A stretch of DNA of 58,308 bases from Marichromatium bheemlicum (GCF_012276755.1 NZ_JAAXKX010000022.1:1-58308); one strand, 5' to 3'. Positions 26,379-36,165 are shown, counted from the stretch's first letter. Notes: generated by a model not told the origin, from the letters alone. Made by a program: numbers and translations.

Positions 26379-26440
26379 AATCATGGCGGCCTGATCCCAC
26401 CGAACCCCGCCCCTCCCCGCAAACTACGCCCAGCCGCGAC

Positions 26441-26480
26441 TGCCGACTGGCGGCTGGCGACTGGTCGCTGATGGCTGGTC
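26441..26480. repeat. inverted copy of the CCAGC-type element
   Basis: ACTGGCGGCTGGCGACTGG-type sequence, the reverse complement of the CCAGTCGCCAGC runs found in the array at 25890-26378, lies just upstream of the liuA operator. The opposite orientation would allow a long-range stem with the array. Confidence 0.5.
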
Positions 26481-26490
26481 GCTCCCCCTA

Positions 26491-26506
26491 TTGACGTTTA
26501 CGTCAA
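26491..26506. promoter_or_regulatory. LiuR-type palindrome before liuA
   Basis: TTGACGTTTACGTCAA, symmetric over 16 bases apart from the two centre positions, 145 bases before the liuA start. Its left half is also a plausible -35 (TTGACG), so binding would directly affect the liu promoter. Confidence 0.75.
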
Positions 26507-26650
26507 CGTTATTTAGCATCGACCTTAACCGCAGGGATGCGCCCGGACCGCGTCTGGACGCGAGCGAGGACGCGCGCCCCGCGCCGCCACGCCGAAGGCC
26601 GGTCGAGGACCGCCCCCCGGCGCACCGATCCGTCAACGGAGGACACGCGC

Positions 26651-27817
26651 ATGATGCAGTTCCCGACCCTGGACTTCGACCTCGGTGAGGAGGTCGAGAT
26701 GTTGCGCAGCGCGGTGGCCGAGTTCGCCGCCGCCGAGATCGCCCCGCGCGCCGCCGCCATCGATCACGACAACGCCTTCCCCGCCGACCTCTGGCGCAAG
26801 TTCGGCGACCTCGGGCTGCTCGGTCTCACCGTCGACGAGGACGACGGCGGCACCGGTATGGGCTATCTCGCCCATATCGTCACCATGGAGGAACTCTCGC
26901 GCGCCTCGGCCGCGGTCGCCCTCTCCTACGGCGCCCACTCCAACCTCTGCGTCAACCAGATCCGGCGCAACGGCACCCCCGAGCAGAAGGCCCGCTATCT
27001 GCCCAAGCTGATCAGCGGCGAGCACGTCGGCGCCCTGGCGATGTCCGAGCCCGGCGCCGGCTCCGACGTGGTCGGCATGCGGCTGCGCGCACGCCGCGAG
27101 GGTGATCGCTACATCCTCAACGGCAACAAGATGTGGATCACCAACGGCCCCGACGCCGACACCCTGGTGGTCTACGCCAAGACCGACCCCGAGGCCGGCT
27201 CGCGCGGCATCACCACTTTCATCGTCGAGCGCGACATGCCCGGTTTCTCCACCGCGCAGAAGCTCGACAAGCTCGGCATGCGCGGCTCCAACACCTGCGA
27301 GCTGGTGTTCGAGGACTGCGAGGTGCCGGTCGAGAACGTGCTCGGCAGCGAGGGCGGCGGGGTGCGGGTGCTGATGTCCGGGCTCGACTACGAGCGCGCG
27401 GTGCTCGCCGGTGGGCCGTTGGGGATCATGGCCGCCTGTCTCGACGTGGTGCTGCCCTATGTCCACGAGCGCGAGCAGTTCGGCCAGCCGATCGGCGAGT
27501 TCCAGCTGATCCAGGCCAAGCTCGCCGACATGTACACCAACCTCAACGCCTGTCGCGCCTACGTCTATGCCGTGGGCCGCGCCTGCGACCTTGGCCGCAC
27601 CACGCGCAAGGACGCCGCCGGCGCCATCCTCTACAGCGCCGAGCGCGCCACCGCGATGGCGCTCGACGCAATCCAGTGCCTCGGCGGCAACGGCTACATC
27701 AACGAGTACCCCACCGGGCGGTTGCTGCGCGACGCCAAGCTCTACGAGATCGGCGCCGGCACCTCGGAGATCCGGCGCATGCTGATCGGCCGCGAGCTGT
27801 TCAGGGAGACGGCCTGA
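26651..27817 (+). CDS. liuA: isovaleryl-CoA dehydrogenase
   Basis: A 388-residue flavin acyl-CoA dehydrogenase that oxidises isovaleryl-CoA to 3-methylcrotonyl-CoA, the third step of leucine breakdown. Evidence for the isovaleryl subtype: the catalytic Glu is in [14 protein letters not shown], while the position used by medium-chain enzymes reads [12 protein letters not shown] without Glu there. Other family motifs are [10 protein letters not shown] and [14 protein letters not shown]. The ATG at 26651 has GGAGG 8 bases upstream; the longer frame is not used. First gene of the liu operon, behind a LiuR-type site. Confidence 0.94.
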   Translation: MMQFPTLDFDLGEEVEMLRSAVAEFAAAEIAPRAAAIDHDNAFPADLWRKFGDLGLLGLTVDEDDGGTGMGYLAHIVTMEELSRASAAVALSYGAHSNLCVNQIRRNGTPEQKARYLPKLISGEHVGALAMSEPGAGSDVVGMRLRARREGDRYILNGNKMWITNGPDADTLVVYAKTDPEAGSRGITTFIVERDMPGFSTAQKLDKLGMRGSNTCELVFEDCEVPVENVLGSEGGGVRVLMSGLDYERAVLAGGPLGIMAACLDVVLPYVHEREQFGQPIGEFQLIQAKLADMYTNLNACRAYVYAVGRACDLGRTTRKDAAGAILYSAERATAMALDAIQCLGGNGYINEYPTGRLLRDAKLYEIGAGTSEIRRMLIGRELFRETA

Positions 27818-27902
27818 GGCCGAGGGAGGACGGCGGGGGACGAGGAGGACAGCCCGACCTCGCCGTCGGACACGCGCGAAGCATCAGGGTCAGGGACAAC
27901 CG

Positions 27903-29510
27903 ATGAATGTCATCAAGAGCAAGATCGATCCGCGTTCGGAGACCTTCCGCGCCAACCGCGAGGCGATGGACGCGCTGGTCGCCGACCTGCGCGCGCGCGT
28001 CGCCGCGGTCGCCGCCGGCGGCAGCGAGCGGGCGCGGGCGCGCCATCTCGAACGCGGCAAGCTGCTGCCGCGCGAGCGCATCGAGGTCCTGGTCGACCCG
28101 GGCTCACCCTTCCTCGAACTCTCGCAGCTCGCCGCGCTCGGGCTCTACGACGACGCCGTGCCCTCGGCCGGGATCATCACCGGGATCGGTCGGGTGTGCG
28201 GGCGCGAGTGCATGATCGTGGCCAACGACGCCACGGTGAAGGGCGGCACCTACTACCCGCTGACCCTGAAGAAACACCTGCGCGCCCAGGAGATCGCCCA
28301 ACACAACCGCCTGCCCTGCATCTATCTGGTCGACTCCGGCGGCGCCAACCTGCCCAACCAGGACGAGGTCTTCCCCGACCGTGACCACTTCGGTCGCATC
28401 TTCTACAACCAGGCGGTGATGTCCGCGCAGGGCATCGCCCAGATCGCGGTGGTGATGGGCTCGTGCACCGCCGGCGGCGCCTATGTGCCGGCGATGGCCG
28501 AGGAGAGCATCATCGTCAAGGAACAGGGCACCATCTTCCTCGCCGGCCCGCCGCTGGTGAAGGCGGCCACCGGCGAGACGGTCAGCGCCGAGGCGCTCGG
28601 CGGCGCCGAGGTGCACTCGCGCACCTCCGGGGTGACCGACCACTTCGCCCTCCACGACGCCCACGCCCTGGGGCTGGCGCGCCGCGCCGTGTCCCGGCTC
28701 AACCACACCAAGCCGATGCCGCTGGAGATCCGCCCCAGCCGCCCGCCGCGTCACGACCCGGCCGAGCTCGGCGGCATCGTCCCGCCCGACAACCGCACCG
28801 CCTACGACGTCCGCGAGGTGATCGCGCGCATCGTCGACGGCTCCGAATTCGACGAGTTCAAGGCGCTCTACGGCACCACCCTGGTGTGCGGCTTCGCCCA
28901 CCTCAACGGCTATCCGGTCGGCATCGTCGCCAACAACGGGGTGCTGTTCTCGGAGTCGGCGCTCAAGGGCACCCACTTCATCGAACTCTGCAGCCAGCGC
29001 GGCATCCCGCTGATCTTCCTGCAGAACATCACCGGCTTCATGGTCGGGCGCAAGTACGAGTCCGGCGGCATCGCCAAGGCCGGGGCGAAGATGGTCACCG
29101 CCGTGGCCTGCGCCCGGGTGCCCAAGTTCACCGTGATCATCGGCGGCAGCTTCGGCGCCGGCAACTACGGCATGTGCGGGCGCGCCTACTCGCCGCGACT
29201 GCTGTGGATGTGGCCCAACGCGCGCATCTCGGTGATGGGCGGTGAGCAGGCGGCCAACGTCATGGCGCAGGTACGTCGCGACACCCTGGAGACGCGCGGC
29301 GAGTCCTGGTCGGCGCACGAGGAGGCGGCGTTCAAGCAGCCGATCCTCGAGCAGTACGAGCGCCAGGGCCACCCCTACTACGCCACCGCGCGACTGTGGG
29401 ACGACGGCGTGATCGACCCCGCCGACACCCGCACGGTGCTCGCGCTCGGGCTCTCGGCGAGCCTCAACGCGCCGATCGAAGAGACCCGTTTCGGCCTGTT
29501 CCGCATGTGA
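27903..29510 (+). CDS. liuB: methylcrotonyl-CoA carboxylase carboxyltransferase (beta) subunit
   Basis: A 535-residue carboxyltransferase of the MCC/PCC type, full length, with both crotonase-fold halves: [20 protein letters not shown]-type oxyanion segment ([18 protein letters not shown]) and the C-terminal [20 protein letters not shown]. It transfers carboxyl from biotin on the alpha subunit (liuD, two genes on) to 3-methylcrotonyl-CoA, giving 3-methylglutaconyl-CoA. MCC identity rather than PCC is supported by the gene order liuA-B-C-D. It follows liuA by 85 bases. Confidence 0.94.
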   Translation: MNVIKSKIDPRSETFRANREAMDALVADLRARVAAVAAGGSERARARHLERGKLLPRERIEVLVDPGSPFLELSQLAALGLYDDAVPSAGIITGIGRVCGRECMIVANDATVKGGTYYPLTLKKHLRAQEIAQHNRLPCIYLVDSGGANLPNQDEVFPDRDHFGRIFYNQAVMSAQGIAQIAVVMGSCTAGGAYVPAMAEESIIVKEQGTIFLAGPPLVKAATGETVSAEALGGAEVHSRTSGVTDHFALHDAHALGLARRAVSRLNHTKPMPLEIRPSRPPRHDPAELGGIVPPDNRTAYDVREVIARIVDGSEFDEFKALYGTTLVCGFAHLNGYPVGIVANNGVLFSESALKGTHFIELCSQRGIPLIFLQNITGFMVGRKYESGGIAKAGAKMVTAVACARVPKFTVIIGGSFGAGNYGMCGRAYSPRLLWMWPNARISVMGGEQAANVMAQVRRDTLETRGESWSAHEEAAFKQPILEQYERQGHPYYATARLWDDGVIDPADTRTVLALGLSASLNAPIEETRFGLFRM

Positions 29511-29535
29511 GCATTCACCCACAGGAGCCACCCCG

Positions 29536-30336
29536 ATGCCACAGACCCGACTCAGCCTGCGCATCGAGGCCGGCGTGGCCCAGCTGCGCCTCGCCCGCCC
29601 CGAGCGTCACAACGCCTTCGACGACGCCCTGATCGCCGAGCTGACCGAGACCCTGCAGGGCCTCGAGCGCGACCAGCGGGTGCGTTGCGTGGTGCTCGGC
29701 GGCGAGGGCGCGAGCTTCTCGGCCGGTGCCGACATCGACTGGATGCGGCGCATGGCCGACTACGACGAGCCCGCCAACCAGGCCGACGCCCGCGCCCTCG
29801 GCGCGCTGCTCTCGACCCTCCACCGACTCGCCAAGCCGACCCTCGCCCGGGTGCAGGGCGCGGCGATCGGCGGCGGGCTGGGGCTGGTGGCCGCCTGCGA
29901 CCTGGCCTTCGCCACCGCCGACGCCGCCTTCGCCCTCACCGAGGTGCGCCTGGGGCTGATCCCGGCGGTGATCGCGCCCTATGTGATCGCCGCCATCGGG
30001 CCACGTCAGGCCAGCCGCTACATGCTCACCGCCGAGCGCTTCGACGCCGCCGAGGCCGAGCGCATCGGCCTGCTCCACGGCATCAGCCCGGACCTCGCCG
30101 CGCTCGATGCGCGCATCGCCGAGATCACCGCCGCGCTCGCCGCCAACGGCCCCGAGGCGATGGCCGCGGCCAAGACGCTGATCCGGCGCGTGCACGGCCA
30201 GCCGATCGGTCCCGAGCTGGTCGAGGAGACGGCGCGCCGCATCGCCCGCATCCGTGTCGGCGCCGAGGCGCAGGAGGGCCTCGGCGCCTTCCTCGACAAG
30301 CGCGCGCCGCGCTGGCGCACGACGCCCGCCGGCTGA
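29536..30336 (+). CDS. liuC: methylglutaconyl-CoA hydratase
   Basis: A 266-residue crotonase-family enzyme placed between the two MCC subunits, as in other liu operons, where it hydrates 3-methylglutaconyl-CoA to HMG-CoA. Seen: oxyanion-hole segments ASFSAGADIDWMRRMADY and GAAIGGGLGLVAACDLAFA, and the Glu-bearing FALTEVRLGLIPAVIAPYV. The start ATG is preceded by ACAGGAG. Unlike the crotonase at the end of the Liv operon, its C-terminus (FLDKRAPRWRTTPAG) is complete. Confidence 0.92.
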   Translation: MPQTRLSLRIEAGVAQLRLARPERHNAFDDALIAELTETLQGLERDQRVRCVVLGGEGASFSAGADIDWMRRMADYDEPANQADARALGALLSTLHRLAKPTLARVQGAAIGGGLGLVAACDLAFATADAAFALTEVRLGLIPAVIAPYVIAAIGPRQASRYMLTAERFDAAEAERIGLLHGISPDLAALDARIAEITAALAANGPEAMAAAKTLIRRVHGQPIGPELVEETARRIARIRVGAEAQEGLGAFLDKRAPRWRTTPAG

Positions 30337-30366
30337 GGCCCCGTCCAACCACGCAGGGAATCGCAC

Positions 30367-32379
30367 ATGTTCGACAAGATCCTGATCGCCAATCGCGGCG
30401 AGATCGCCTGCCGCATCGCCCGCACCTGCCGCGCGCTCGGGGTGCGCACCGTCGCCGTCTACTCCACCGCCGACGCCGACGCCCGCCACGTCGCGCTGTG
30501 CGACGAGGCCTGGCCGATCGGCGCGGCACCGGCGCGCGAGAGCTATCTCGACGGCGCGCGCATCATCGAGGTGGCGCGCCGCGCCGGTGCCGAGGCGATC
30601 CACCCCGGCTACGGCTTCCTCGCCGAGAACGCCGCCTTCGCCCGCGCCTGCGCCGAGGCCGGGCTGGTGTTCATCGGTCCACCGCCGGCGGCGATCGAGG
30701 CGATGGGCTCGAAGCAGGCGGCCAAGGCGATCATGATCGAGGCCGGGGTGCCGGTGGTGCCCGGCTACCACGGCGACGACCAATCGCCCGAGCGCCTCGC
30801 CGCGGCGGCCGCGGAGATCGGCTATCCGGTGCTGATCAAGGCCACGGCCGGTGGCGGCGGCAAGGGCATGCGCCGGGTCGACGCCCCGGCCGACCTCGCC
30901 GAGGCGCTGGACGCCGCCCGGCGCGAGGCGCGCTCGGCCTTCGGCGACGACCGGGTGCTGATCGAGAAGTACCTGCTCACGCCGCGTCACGTCGAGGTCC
31001 AGGTGTTCGCCGACAGCCACGGCGAGGTGGTGCACCTGTTCGAGCGCGACTGCTCGATCCAGCGTCGCCACCAGAAGGTGATCGAGGAGGCCCCGGCCCC
31101 TGGGCTCGACGCACGCGCGCGCCAGCACCTCGGCGAGACGGCGATCGCCGCGGCGCGCGCCATCGACTATGTCGGGGCCGGCACCGTGGAGTTCATCATG
31201 GACGCCGAGGGCCGCTGCTACTTCATGGAGATGAACACCCGGTTGCAGGTCGAGCACCCGGTCACCGAGGCGATCACCGGCACCGACCTGGTCGCCTGGC
31301 AACTGGCCGTCGCCGCCGGCGAGCCGCTGCCGCGGCGCCAGTCGGAGCTGACGATCGCCGGTCACGCCTTCGAGGTGCGGGTCTATGCCGAGGACCCGGC
31401 GCGCGACTTCATGCCCGCCACCGGCACCCTGCACCACCTGCTCACGCCGCCGCCCGACGCGCATGTGCGCATCGACAGCGGGGTGCGCGCCGGCGACACC
31501 ATCTCGGTGCACTACGACCCCATGATCGCCAAGCTGATCGTCCACGACCGCGACCGCGACCGCGCGCTGGCGCGGCTGCGCCAGGCGCTCGAGGGCTTCG
31601 TGGTGGTCGGGGTCAGCACCAACCTCGGGCTGCTCGGGCGCCTCGCCGCGCACCCGGCCTTCGCCGCCGCGCAACTCGACACCGGCTTCATCGAGCAACA
31701 CCGCGACACCCTGCTCGCCGCGCCGACGGCCCCCGACTGTCGCATGCTCGCCGCCGCCACCCTACACCAGCTGCTCGGCGTCGAGCGCGAGGCGCGCGCG
31801 CGCGCGGCCGACTCCAGCGACCCCTACTCGCCCTGGCACGCGACCTCCGGCTGGCGGCTCAACACCGACTGTCACCGCACCCTGCACTTCATCGACCCGC
31901 TGCGCGCCGAGACCCTGACCGTGGTCGCCCACTATCGCGACGACGGCTTCCGGCTCGAGACCCCGCGCGAGACCCTCGCGGTCGACGGCCAGCTCGACGC
32001 CGAGGGTCACATCCGGCTGCGCGTCGACGGGGTCCAGAGCGAGGCGCGGGTACTGCAGGACGGCGCCGAGCTGACCGTGGCGATGGCCGGGGAGACCCGC
32101 ACCCTGGTGGTCCACAACCCGCTCGCCGCCGGCATGGACGACGCCCATGAGGAAAACCGCCTGGTCGCGCCGATGCCGGGCATCGTCGTCGCCGTCCACG
32201 TCCGCCCCGGCGAGCACGTCGACGAGGGCGACGCACTGCTGGTGCTCGAGGCGATGAAGATGGAGACGGTGATCCGTGCCAGTGCCGCCGGCGTGGTCGA
32301 GACGGTGCACTATGGCGAGGGCGATCAGGTCGCCGAGGGCAGCGAGCTGGTGGTGATCGGCGAGCCGGCGACCGACTGA
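30367..32379 (+). CDS. liuD: methylcrotonyl-CoA carboxylase biotin (alpha) subunit
   Basis: A 670-residue biotin-dependent carboxylase subunit. Order: biotin carboxylase N-lobe (MFDKILIANRGEIACRIART), ATP-grasp with GGGGKGMRRV, active-site MEMNTRLQVEHPVTEAITG, a BT-type linker, and the C-terminal biotinyl domain with LEAMKMETVIRA, whose Lys carries biotin. It carboxylates biotin with ATP and bicarbonate and works with LiuB. It begins 30 bases after liuC. Confidence 0.95.
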   Translation: MFDKILIANRGEIACRIARTCRALGVRTVAVYSTADADARHVALCDEAWPIGAAPARESYLDGARIIEVARRAGAEAIHPGYGFLAENAAFARACAEAGLVFIGPPPAAIEAMGSKQAAKAIMIEAGVPVVPGYHGDDQSPERLAAAAAEIGYPVLIKATAGGGGKGMRRVDAPADLAEALDAARREARSAFGDDRVLIEKYLLTPRHVEVQVFADSHGEVVHLFERDCSIQRRHQKVIEEAPAPGLDARARQHLGETAIAAARAIDYVGAGTVEFIMDAEGRCYFMEMNTRLQVEHPVTEAITGTDLVAWQLAVAAGEPLPRRQSELTIAGHAFEVRVYAEDPARDFMPATGTLHHLLTPPPDAHVRIDSGVRAGDTISVHYDPMIAKLIVHDRDRDRALARLRQALEGFVVVGVSTNLGLLGRLAAHPAFAAAQLDTGFIEQHRDTLLAAPTAPDCRMLAAATLHQLLGVEREARARAADSSDPYSPWHATSGWRLNTDCHRTLHFIDPLRAETLTVVAHYRDDGFRLETPRETLAVDGQLDAEGHIRLRVDGVQSEARVLQDGAELTVAMAGETRTLVVHNPLAAGMDDAHEENRLVAPMPGIVVAVHVRPGEHVDEGDALLVLEAMKMETVIRASAAGVVETVHYGEGDQVAEGSELVVIGEPATD

Positions 32380-32443
32380 GCCGGCCCCGACGACAGCGGC
32401 GTGCGTCACCGCGCGCGCCATCAATCCGAGGGAGTCAGTATCG

Positions 32444-32917
32444 ATGGAACAAGACGCGACCTATTACTTGGAGGACCTGCCCCCGGGCACCCGCTTTCGC
32501 AACGATGCGGCGGTGACCCTGACCGAAACGGAGATCATCCGCTTCGGTCGCGAGTTCGACCCCCAGCCCTATCACACCGACCCGGAGGCGGCGCGTCACA
32601 CCTTCTTCGACGGGCTGGTGGCCAGCGGCTGGCACACCATCGCGGTGATGACCGGGTTGGCGATCCGCTCGCCGATGCGCCTGGCCGAGGGCCAGATCGG
32701 TCTCGGCGCCGAGGGCATCCGCTTCATCAAGGCGGTGCGACCGGGCGACGCCATCCGTCTGGAGATCGAGGTGCTGGAGAACACCCCGTCGCGCTCGCGT
32801 CCCGGCTGGGGGGTGATCCGGGTGTGCTGGCGGGCCTTCAACCAGCACGACGAGGCGGTGCTCGAGGTCTGCCCGAGTATCCTGGTGCGCGCCCGCGGCA
32901 CGGGGGCGGCGGCATGA
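32444..32917 (+). CDS. MaoC-like acyl dehydratase (hot-dog fold)
   Basis: A 157-residue single hot-dog protein. The R-hydratase signature is visible: FDPQPYHTDPEAA then FFDGLVASGWHT, with the Asp and His that catalyse hydration of enoyl-CoA. It overlaps liuE by ATGA and follows liuD by 64 bases, so it belongs to the operon. MaoC proteins are not part of the minimal liu pathway; here it could hydrate a related branched enoyl-CoA. Function is therefore family-level only. Confidence 0.88.
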   Translation: MEQDATYYLEDLPPGTRFRNDAAVTLTETEIIRFGREFDPQPYHTDPEAARHTFFDGLVASGWHTIAVMTGLAIRSPMRLAEGQIGLGAEGIRFIKAVRPGDAIRLEIEVLENTPSRSRPGWGVIRVCWRAFNQHDEAVLEVCPSILVRARGTGAAA

Positions 32918-33804
32918 GCCGGGTACGCGTGGTCGAGGTCGGCCCGCGCGACGGGCTGCAGAATGAGCCCACGGCGGTCGCGACCGCAGTCAAGCTGGAG
33001 CTGATCGCGCGGCTCGCCGCCGCCGGGCTGCGCTGGATCGAGCCGACCGCCTTCGTCTCGCCGCGCTGGGTGCCGCAGATGGCCGATCATGCCGAGCTGA
33101 TGGCCGCGCTCGAACAGACGCCGGGCATGCACTACCCGGTGCTGGTGCCCAACCTCCAGGGGCTGGAGCGCGCGCTCGAGGCCGGGGCGCGCGAGATCGC
33201 GGTGTTCACCGCCGCCTCCGAGTCCTTCACCCGGCGCAACATCAACTGCGGCATCGACGAGAGCCTGGAGCGCTTCGCCCCGGTGATCGCGCGCGCCGGC
33301 GCCCTCGACATCCCGGTGCGCGGCTATGTCTCCTGCGCCCTCGGCTGTCCCTACGAGGGCGCGATCGCGCCGGCGGCGGTGGCGCGGGTGGCCGAGCGGC
33401 TGGCCGCGCTCGGCTGTGCCGAGATCTCGCTCGGCGACACCATCGGCATCGGCACCCCAGGACAGGCGCGGGCGATGGTCGAGACGGTGGCCGAGCGGGT
33501 GCCGATGGCACGGCTCGCGGCGCACTTCCACGACACCTACGGTCAGGCGCTGGCCAACCTCCACGCGGTGATCGAGGCCGGGATACGCACCGTCGACGCC
33601 TCGGTCGCCGGGCTCGGCGGCTGTCCCTACGCGCGCGGCGCCTCGGGCAACGTCGCCACCGAGGAGGTGGTCTACATGCTCCACGGGCTCGGCTTCGACA
33701 CCGGGGTCGATCTCCCCGCGCTGGTCGAGACCGCACGCTGGATCGGCGAGCGGCTCGGGCGCCCGCCCTCGCGCCTGGCGCGCGCCCTCGCCCCCGCCGA
33801 CTGA
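32914..33804 (+). CDS. liuE: hydroxymethylglutaryl-CoA lyase
   Basis: A 296-residue TIM-barrel lyase of the HMGL group that splits HMG-CoA into acetyl-CoA and acetoacetate, the last step of leucine degradation. Seen: VEVGPRDGLQNEP (metal and substrate Asp/Arg), SCALGCPYEG, HFHDTYGQALANL (metal His pair) and the glycine-rich loop GLGGCPYARGASGNVATE with its catalytic Cys. It ends the operon; the next gene, on the other strand, converges with 13 bases between stops. Confidence 0.95.
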   Translation: MSRVRVVEVGPRDGLQNEPTAVATAVKLELIARLAAAGLRWIEPTAFVSPRWVPQMADHAELMAALEQTPGMHYPVLVPNLQGLERALEAGAREIAVFTAASESFTRRNINCGIDESLERFAPVIARAGALDIPVRGYVSCALGCPYEGAIAPAAVARVAERLAALGCAEISLGDTIGIGTPGQARAMVETVAERVPMARLAAHFHDTYGQALANLHAVIEAGIRTVDASVAGLGGCPYARGASGNVATEEVVYMLHGLGFDTGVDLPALVETARWIGERLGRPPSRLARALAPAD

Positions 33805-33817
33805 GGCCGCGGGCGGC

Positions 33818-34657
33818 TCAGCGCCGCACGAACCCGGCCTGGAGGATGCGGATGCGGTCGGCGGCGAGGTTCTCCATCAGGTTGCTCGCCATGGTGCCGA
33901 AGCCCTCGCCGAAGATCAGCGCCGGTCCCAGCACGGCGCCGCCGTCACGGCGCTCGCGCGCGCTGTGCTTCTGGCGCCAGCGCAGCCCGTCGGCGGTGAT
34001 GTCGTCGACGAACGCGGCGCGGAAGCCGTGGCCGGTGAAGCGCTCGATCAGCGCCTCGCGCTCGAGCAGATGACTGTGGCGCGGGCTGTCGGCCCAGGGC
34101 ACCGGGAAGCGCAACGCGTCCTCGGCACCGCCGGCGACCACCTCGTGGACCAGGATGCGGCCACCGGGGCGCAGCACCCGCTGTGCCTCGAGCAGCACCC
34201 GCATCATGTCGGGGACGTTGAGCAGCACGTGCTGCGCCCAGATCAGGTCGAAGGCGCCCTCGGTAAACGGCAGGCGCTGGGCGTCGCCGCAGACGAAGTC
34301 GCCCGCCGCGGCCATGCCGGTGGCGCGGGTGAGCCAGCCGGCGACCCCGACGAAGCCGGCGGTGAGGTCGATCCCGGTCACCTGCAGGCCGTACTCGGCC
34401 ATCAGCAGCCGGGCGCTGCCGCCGGTGCCGCAACCGAGGTCGAGCACCCGCGCGCCGGGTTCGACGCCGGCGCGCTCGAGCAGCCGGCGACTGGCCTCGC
34501 GCCCGCCGACGTGGAGCTGGTCAATGGCGGCGATGTCGTCGCAGTCGAGCCGGTCGGGGTCGAGCGCCTCCTCGCATAGCGCCGCACGCAGCCGCTGTTG
34601 TAGATCCTCCGGCGCATAGCGCGCCGCGAGCGAACGAGCATAGGTCGATTGGGACAT
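33818..34657 (-). CDS. SAM-dependent methyltransferase (class I)
   Basis: A 279-residue methyltransferase with motif I VLDLGCGTGGSARLL, the acidic end of strand 2 (VTGIDLTAG), motif II region FDLIWAQHVLLNVPD and motif III VLRPGGRILVHE. It resembles the sarcosine/glycine or ubiquinone-type small-molecule methyltransferases, but its substrate cannot be told. It lies downstream of the outer-membrane protein gene on the minus strand and so may be expressed from the promoter region carrying two LiuR-type sites. Confidence 0.85.
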   Translation of the reverse strand: MSQSTYARSLAARYAPEDLQQRLRAALCEEALDPDRLDCDDIAAIDQLHVGGREASRRLLERAGVEPGARVLDLGCGTGGSARLLMAEYGLQVTGIDLTAGFVGVAGWLTRATGMAAAGDFVCGDAQRLPFTEGAFDLIWAQHVLLNVPDMMRVLLEAQRVLRPGGRILVHEVVAGGAEDALRFPVPWADSPRHSHLLEREALIERFTGHGFRAAFVDDITADGLRWRQKHSARERRDGGAVLGPALIFGEGFGTMASNLMENLAADRIRILQAGFVRR

Positions 34658-34680
34658 GAATCGTGCTCCTCCATGAACGC

Positions 34681-34740
34681 CCCCGGCAGGTCGCCGGGGC
34701 GGCTGGTGCCCGGCCCCGCAGACGCGAGGGCACCGGGCAC
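34681..34740. terminator. hairpins between barrel and methyltransferase genes
   Basis: CCCCGGC-AGGTC-GCCGGGG (34681-34699) and GTGCCCGG paired with CCGGGCAC across 19 bases (34706-34740). Both lie just after the minus-strand barrel gene. No T-run, so termination may be partial and the methyltransferase may be read through. Confidence 0.4.
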
Positions 34741-34742
34741 AC

Positions 34743-36002
34743 TCAGAACTCGGTCCGTAGATTGAGGCTCAACGCATCGACGCTGTCCACCCCGGGGATC
34801 AGGTCCGAGGTCGCGGCATAACCGTAGCTGCCCCAGATCCGGGTCGAGCGGGTGACCTGGTAGCTCAGCTGGACATCGCCGAAGACCACGTCCTCGGCCT
34901 CGTCGAGATCACGGGTCAGGCCATCGTAGCGCACCCAGCCCCCGGCCAGCTGCAGCCGCCACTTGTCGGTCGGGCTGTAGCTGCCGCGCAGCGCCAGCAG
35001 ATAACGGTCGAAGTCCTGGTCGATGCCGCTAAGCTCGCGCTCCCCCTTACCCACGCCAGTCAGATCGAGCGCCGGGATGCGGGTGGCCGAGGCATTGTGA
35101 CGCGGGCTGTTGTGGATGAGGCTGGAGAAGCTGTCGAAGCCGGGCTCGATCAGCGAGCCGCCGAGGTTGAAGAAGCCCTGGGCCTCGAACAACAGCTCGG
35201 GCGTGGCTTGATAGCCGCCGCGCAGGAAGCCGGCGAAGGTGTTGTTGGTGAAGATCGCATCGCCGCCGCCGAGATAGTGTGCACCGGTGGTGATCTCGAC
35301 CGGGCCGAGCATGCCCTGGGCCCAGGGCGAGACCAGGGTGCCGCTGCGCGGGGTGTAGAAATAGCCGGGCTGGTAGCTGCCGTCGAAGGCGCGCTCGTCG
35401 TCGCCGATGTAGTGGCCGAGCAGCGCCCCCCAGGACCACTCGGCGGTCTTGCCGACGAACCCGGCGAAGAGCAGGTAGCCATCGTCGAGCCGGTCGTCGT
35501 AGGTGGTGTTCTGGCGCTGGTCGCCACCGAGGATGAAGGTGATGTCCTCGGCCACCGGCCCGAGCAGCATGATGCGGTCGCGACGGTCGTCGGAGACGGT
35601 CATGTCGAAGTTCCAGTTGGCGATCTGGCGGCCGACGCGCAGCGTCCAGTCGTCGAAGGGCAACTCGACATAGCCGTAGTCGAAGGTGACGGTGCGGTGG
35701 GTGCGCCCGATGGTGAAGGGCTCCTCGTCCTCGACCGCCTTGGCGGACTCGTCACCGCGCCAGGTGTCGTTGGTGAGGTTGACCCCGGCATGGAGGCTCA
35801 CCCGGTCGTCGAGGGTGAGGCTGCCGCGCAGCCGCAGGCGCTGCTCGAAGCCGCTCTGGGTATCGCCGAGGCCGGGGTCGCGATTGAAGGTGCGAACGTC
35901 GAAGTCACCGCTGAACTCGTACTCGACGGCGCGCTCGAAGGCCGCTGCGGCGGGCGCAGCCAACAGGCCGAGCAGCGCCAGTCTGGCGGGTCTGATGTCC
36001 AT
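34743..36002 (-). CDS. outer-membrane beta-barrel protein (porin-like)
   Basis: A 419-residue protein with a signal peptide (MDIRPARLALLGLLAAPAAA), alternating-residue beta strands throughout (for example FDYGYVELPFDDWTLRVGRQ) and a C-terminal Phe (LSLNLRTEF), the usual sorting signal of outer-membrane barrels. It is of the length of porins and of long-chain or alginate-export-type channels; I cannot place it in a named family. It is divergent from aacS, sharing a 163-base region with two LiuR-type palindromes, so it may bring in the substrates of the pathway. Confidence 0.8.
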   Translation of the reverse strand: MDIRPARLALLGLLAAPAAAAFERAVEYEFSGDFDVRTFNRDPGLGDTQSGFEQRLRLRGSLTLDDRVSLHAGVNLTNDTWRGDESAKAVEDEEPFTIGRTHRTVTFDYGYVELPFDDWTLRVGRQIANWNFDMTVSDDRRDRIMLLGPVAEDITFILGGDQRQNTTYDDRLDDGYLLFAGFVGKTAEWSWGALLGHYIGDDERAFDGSYQPGYFYTPRSGTLVSPWAQGMLGPVEITTGAHYLGGGDAIFTNNTFAGFLRGGYQATPELLFEAQGFFNLGGSLIEPGFDSFSSLIHNSPRHNASATRIPALDLTGVGKGERELSGIDQDFDRYLLALRGSYSPTDKWRLQLAGGWVRYDGLTRDLDEAEDVVFGDVQLSYQVTRSTRIWGSYGYAATSDLIPGVDSVDALSLNLRTEF

Positions 36003-36084
36003 TCAGATGCCTCCTGCAATCTCTCTCGTTGTGGTTATCGTGGTCCGTGGACACCACCACGAACGGCGCACACGCTAAATTACG

Positions 36085-36100
36085 TTTACGCTAACGTCAA
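36085..36100. promoter_or_regulatory. LiuR-type palindrome, barrel-side site
   Basis: TTTACGCTAACGTCAA, two half-sites in the region between the divergent barrel and aacS genes. It is the less perfect of the pair and is 83 bases from the barrel start. Confidence 0.6.
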
Positions 36101-36112
36101 CTATTGAACTTG

Positions 36113-36128
36113 TTGACGTAAACGTTAA
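36113..36128. promoter_or_regulatory. LiuR-type palindrome, aacS-side site
   Basis: TTGACGTAAACGTTAA, close to perfectly symmetric, 38 bases before the aacS start. With the site 13 bases away it could allow joint control of both divergent genes. Confidence 0.7.
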
Positions 36129-36165
36129 TACTCGCGCTCGAAGATCCTTCAGGGAGGACGAGACA

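Noticed and set aside
29515-32379. Very long frames antisense to or in other frames of liuC and liuD (728 and 821 codons)
   Set aside because: They are composition shadows of the real genes. They are Arg/Gly/His-rich, have no recognisable domain, and the liuC and liuD frames carry full catalytic motifs.
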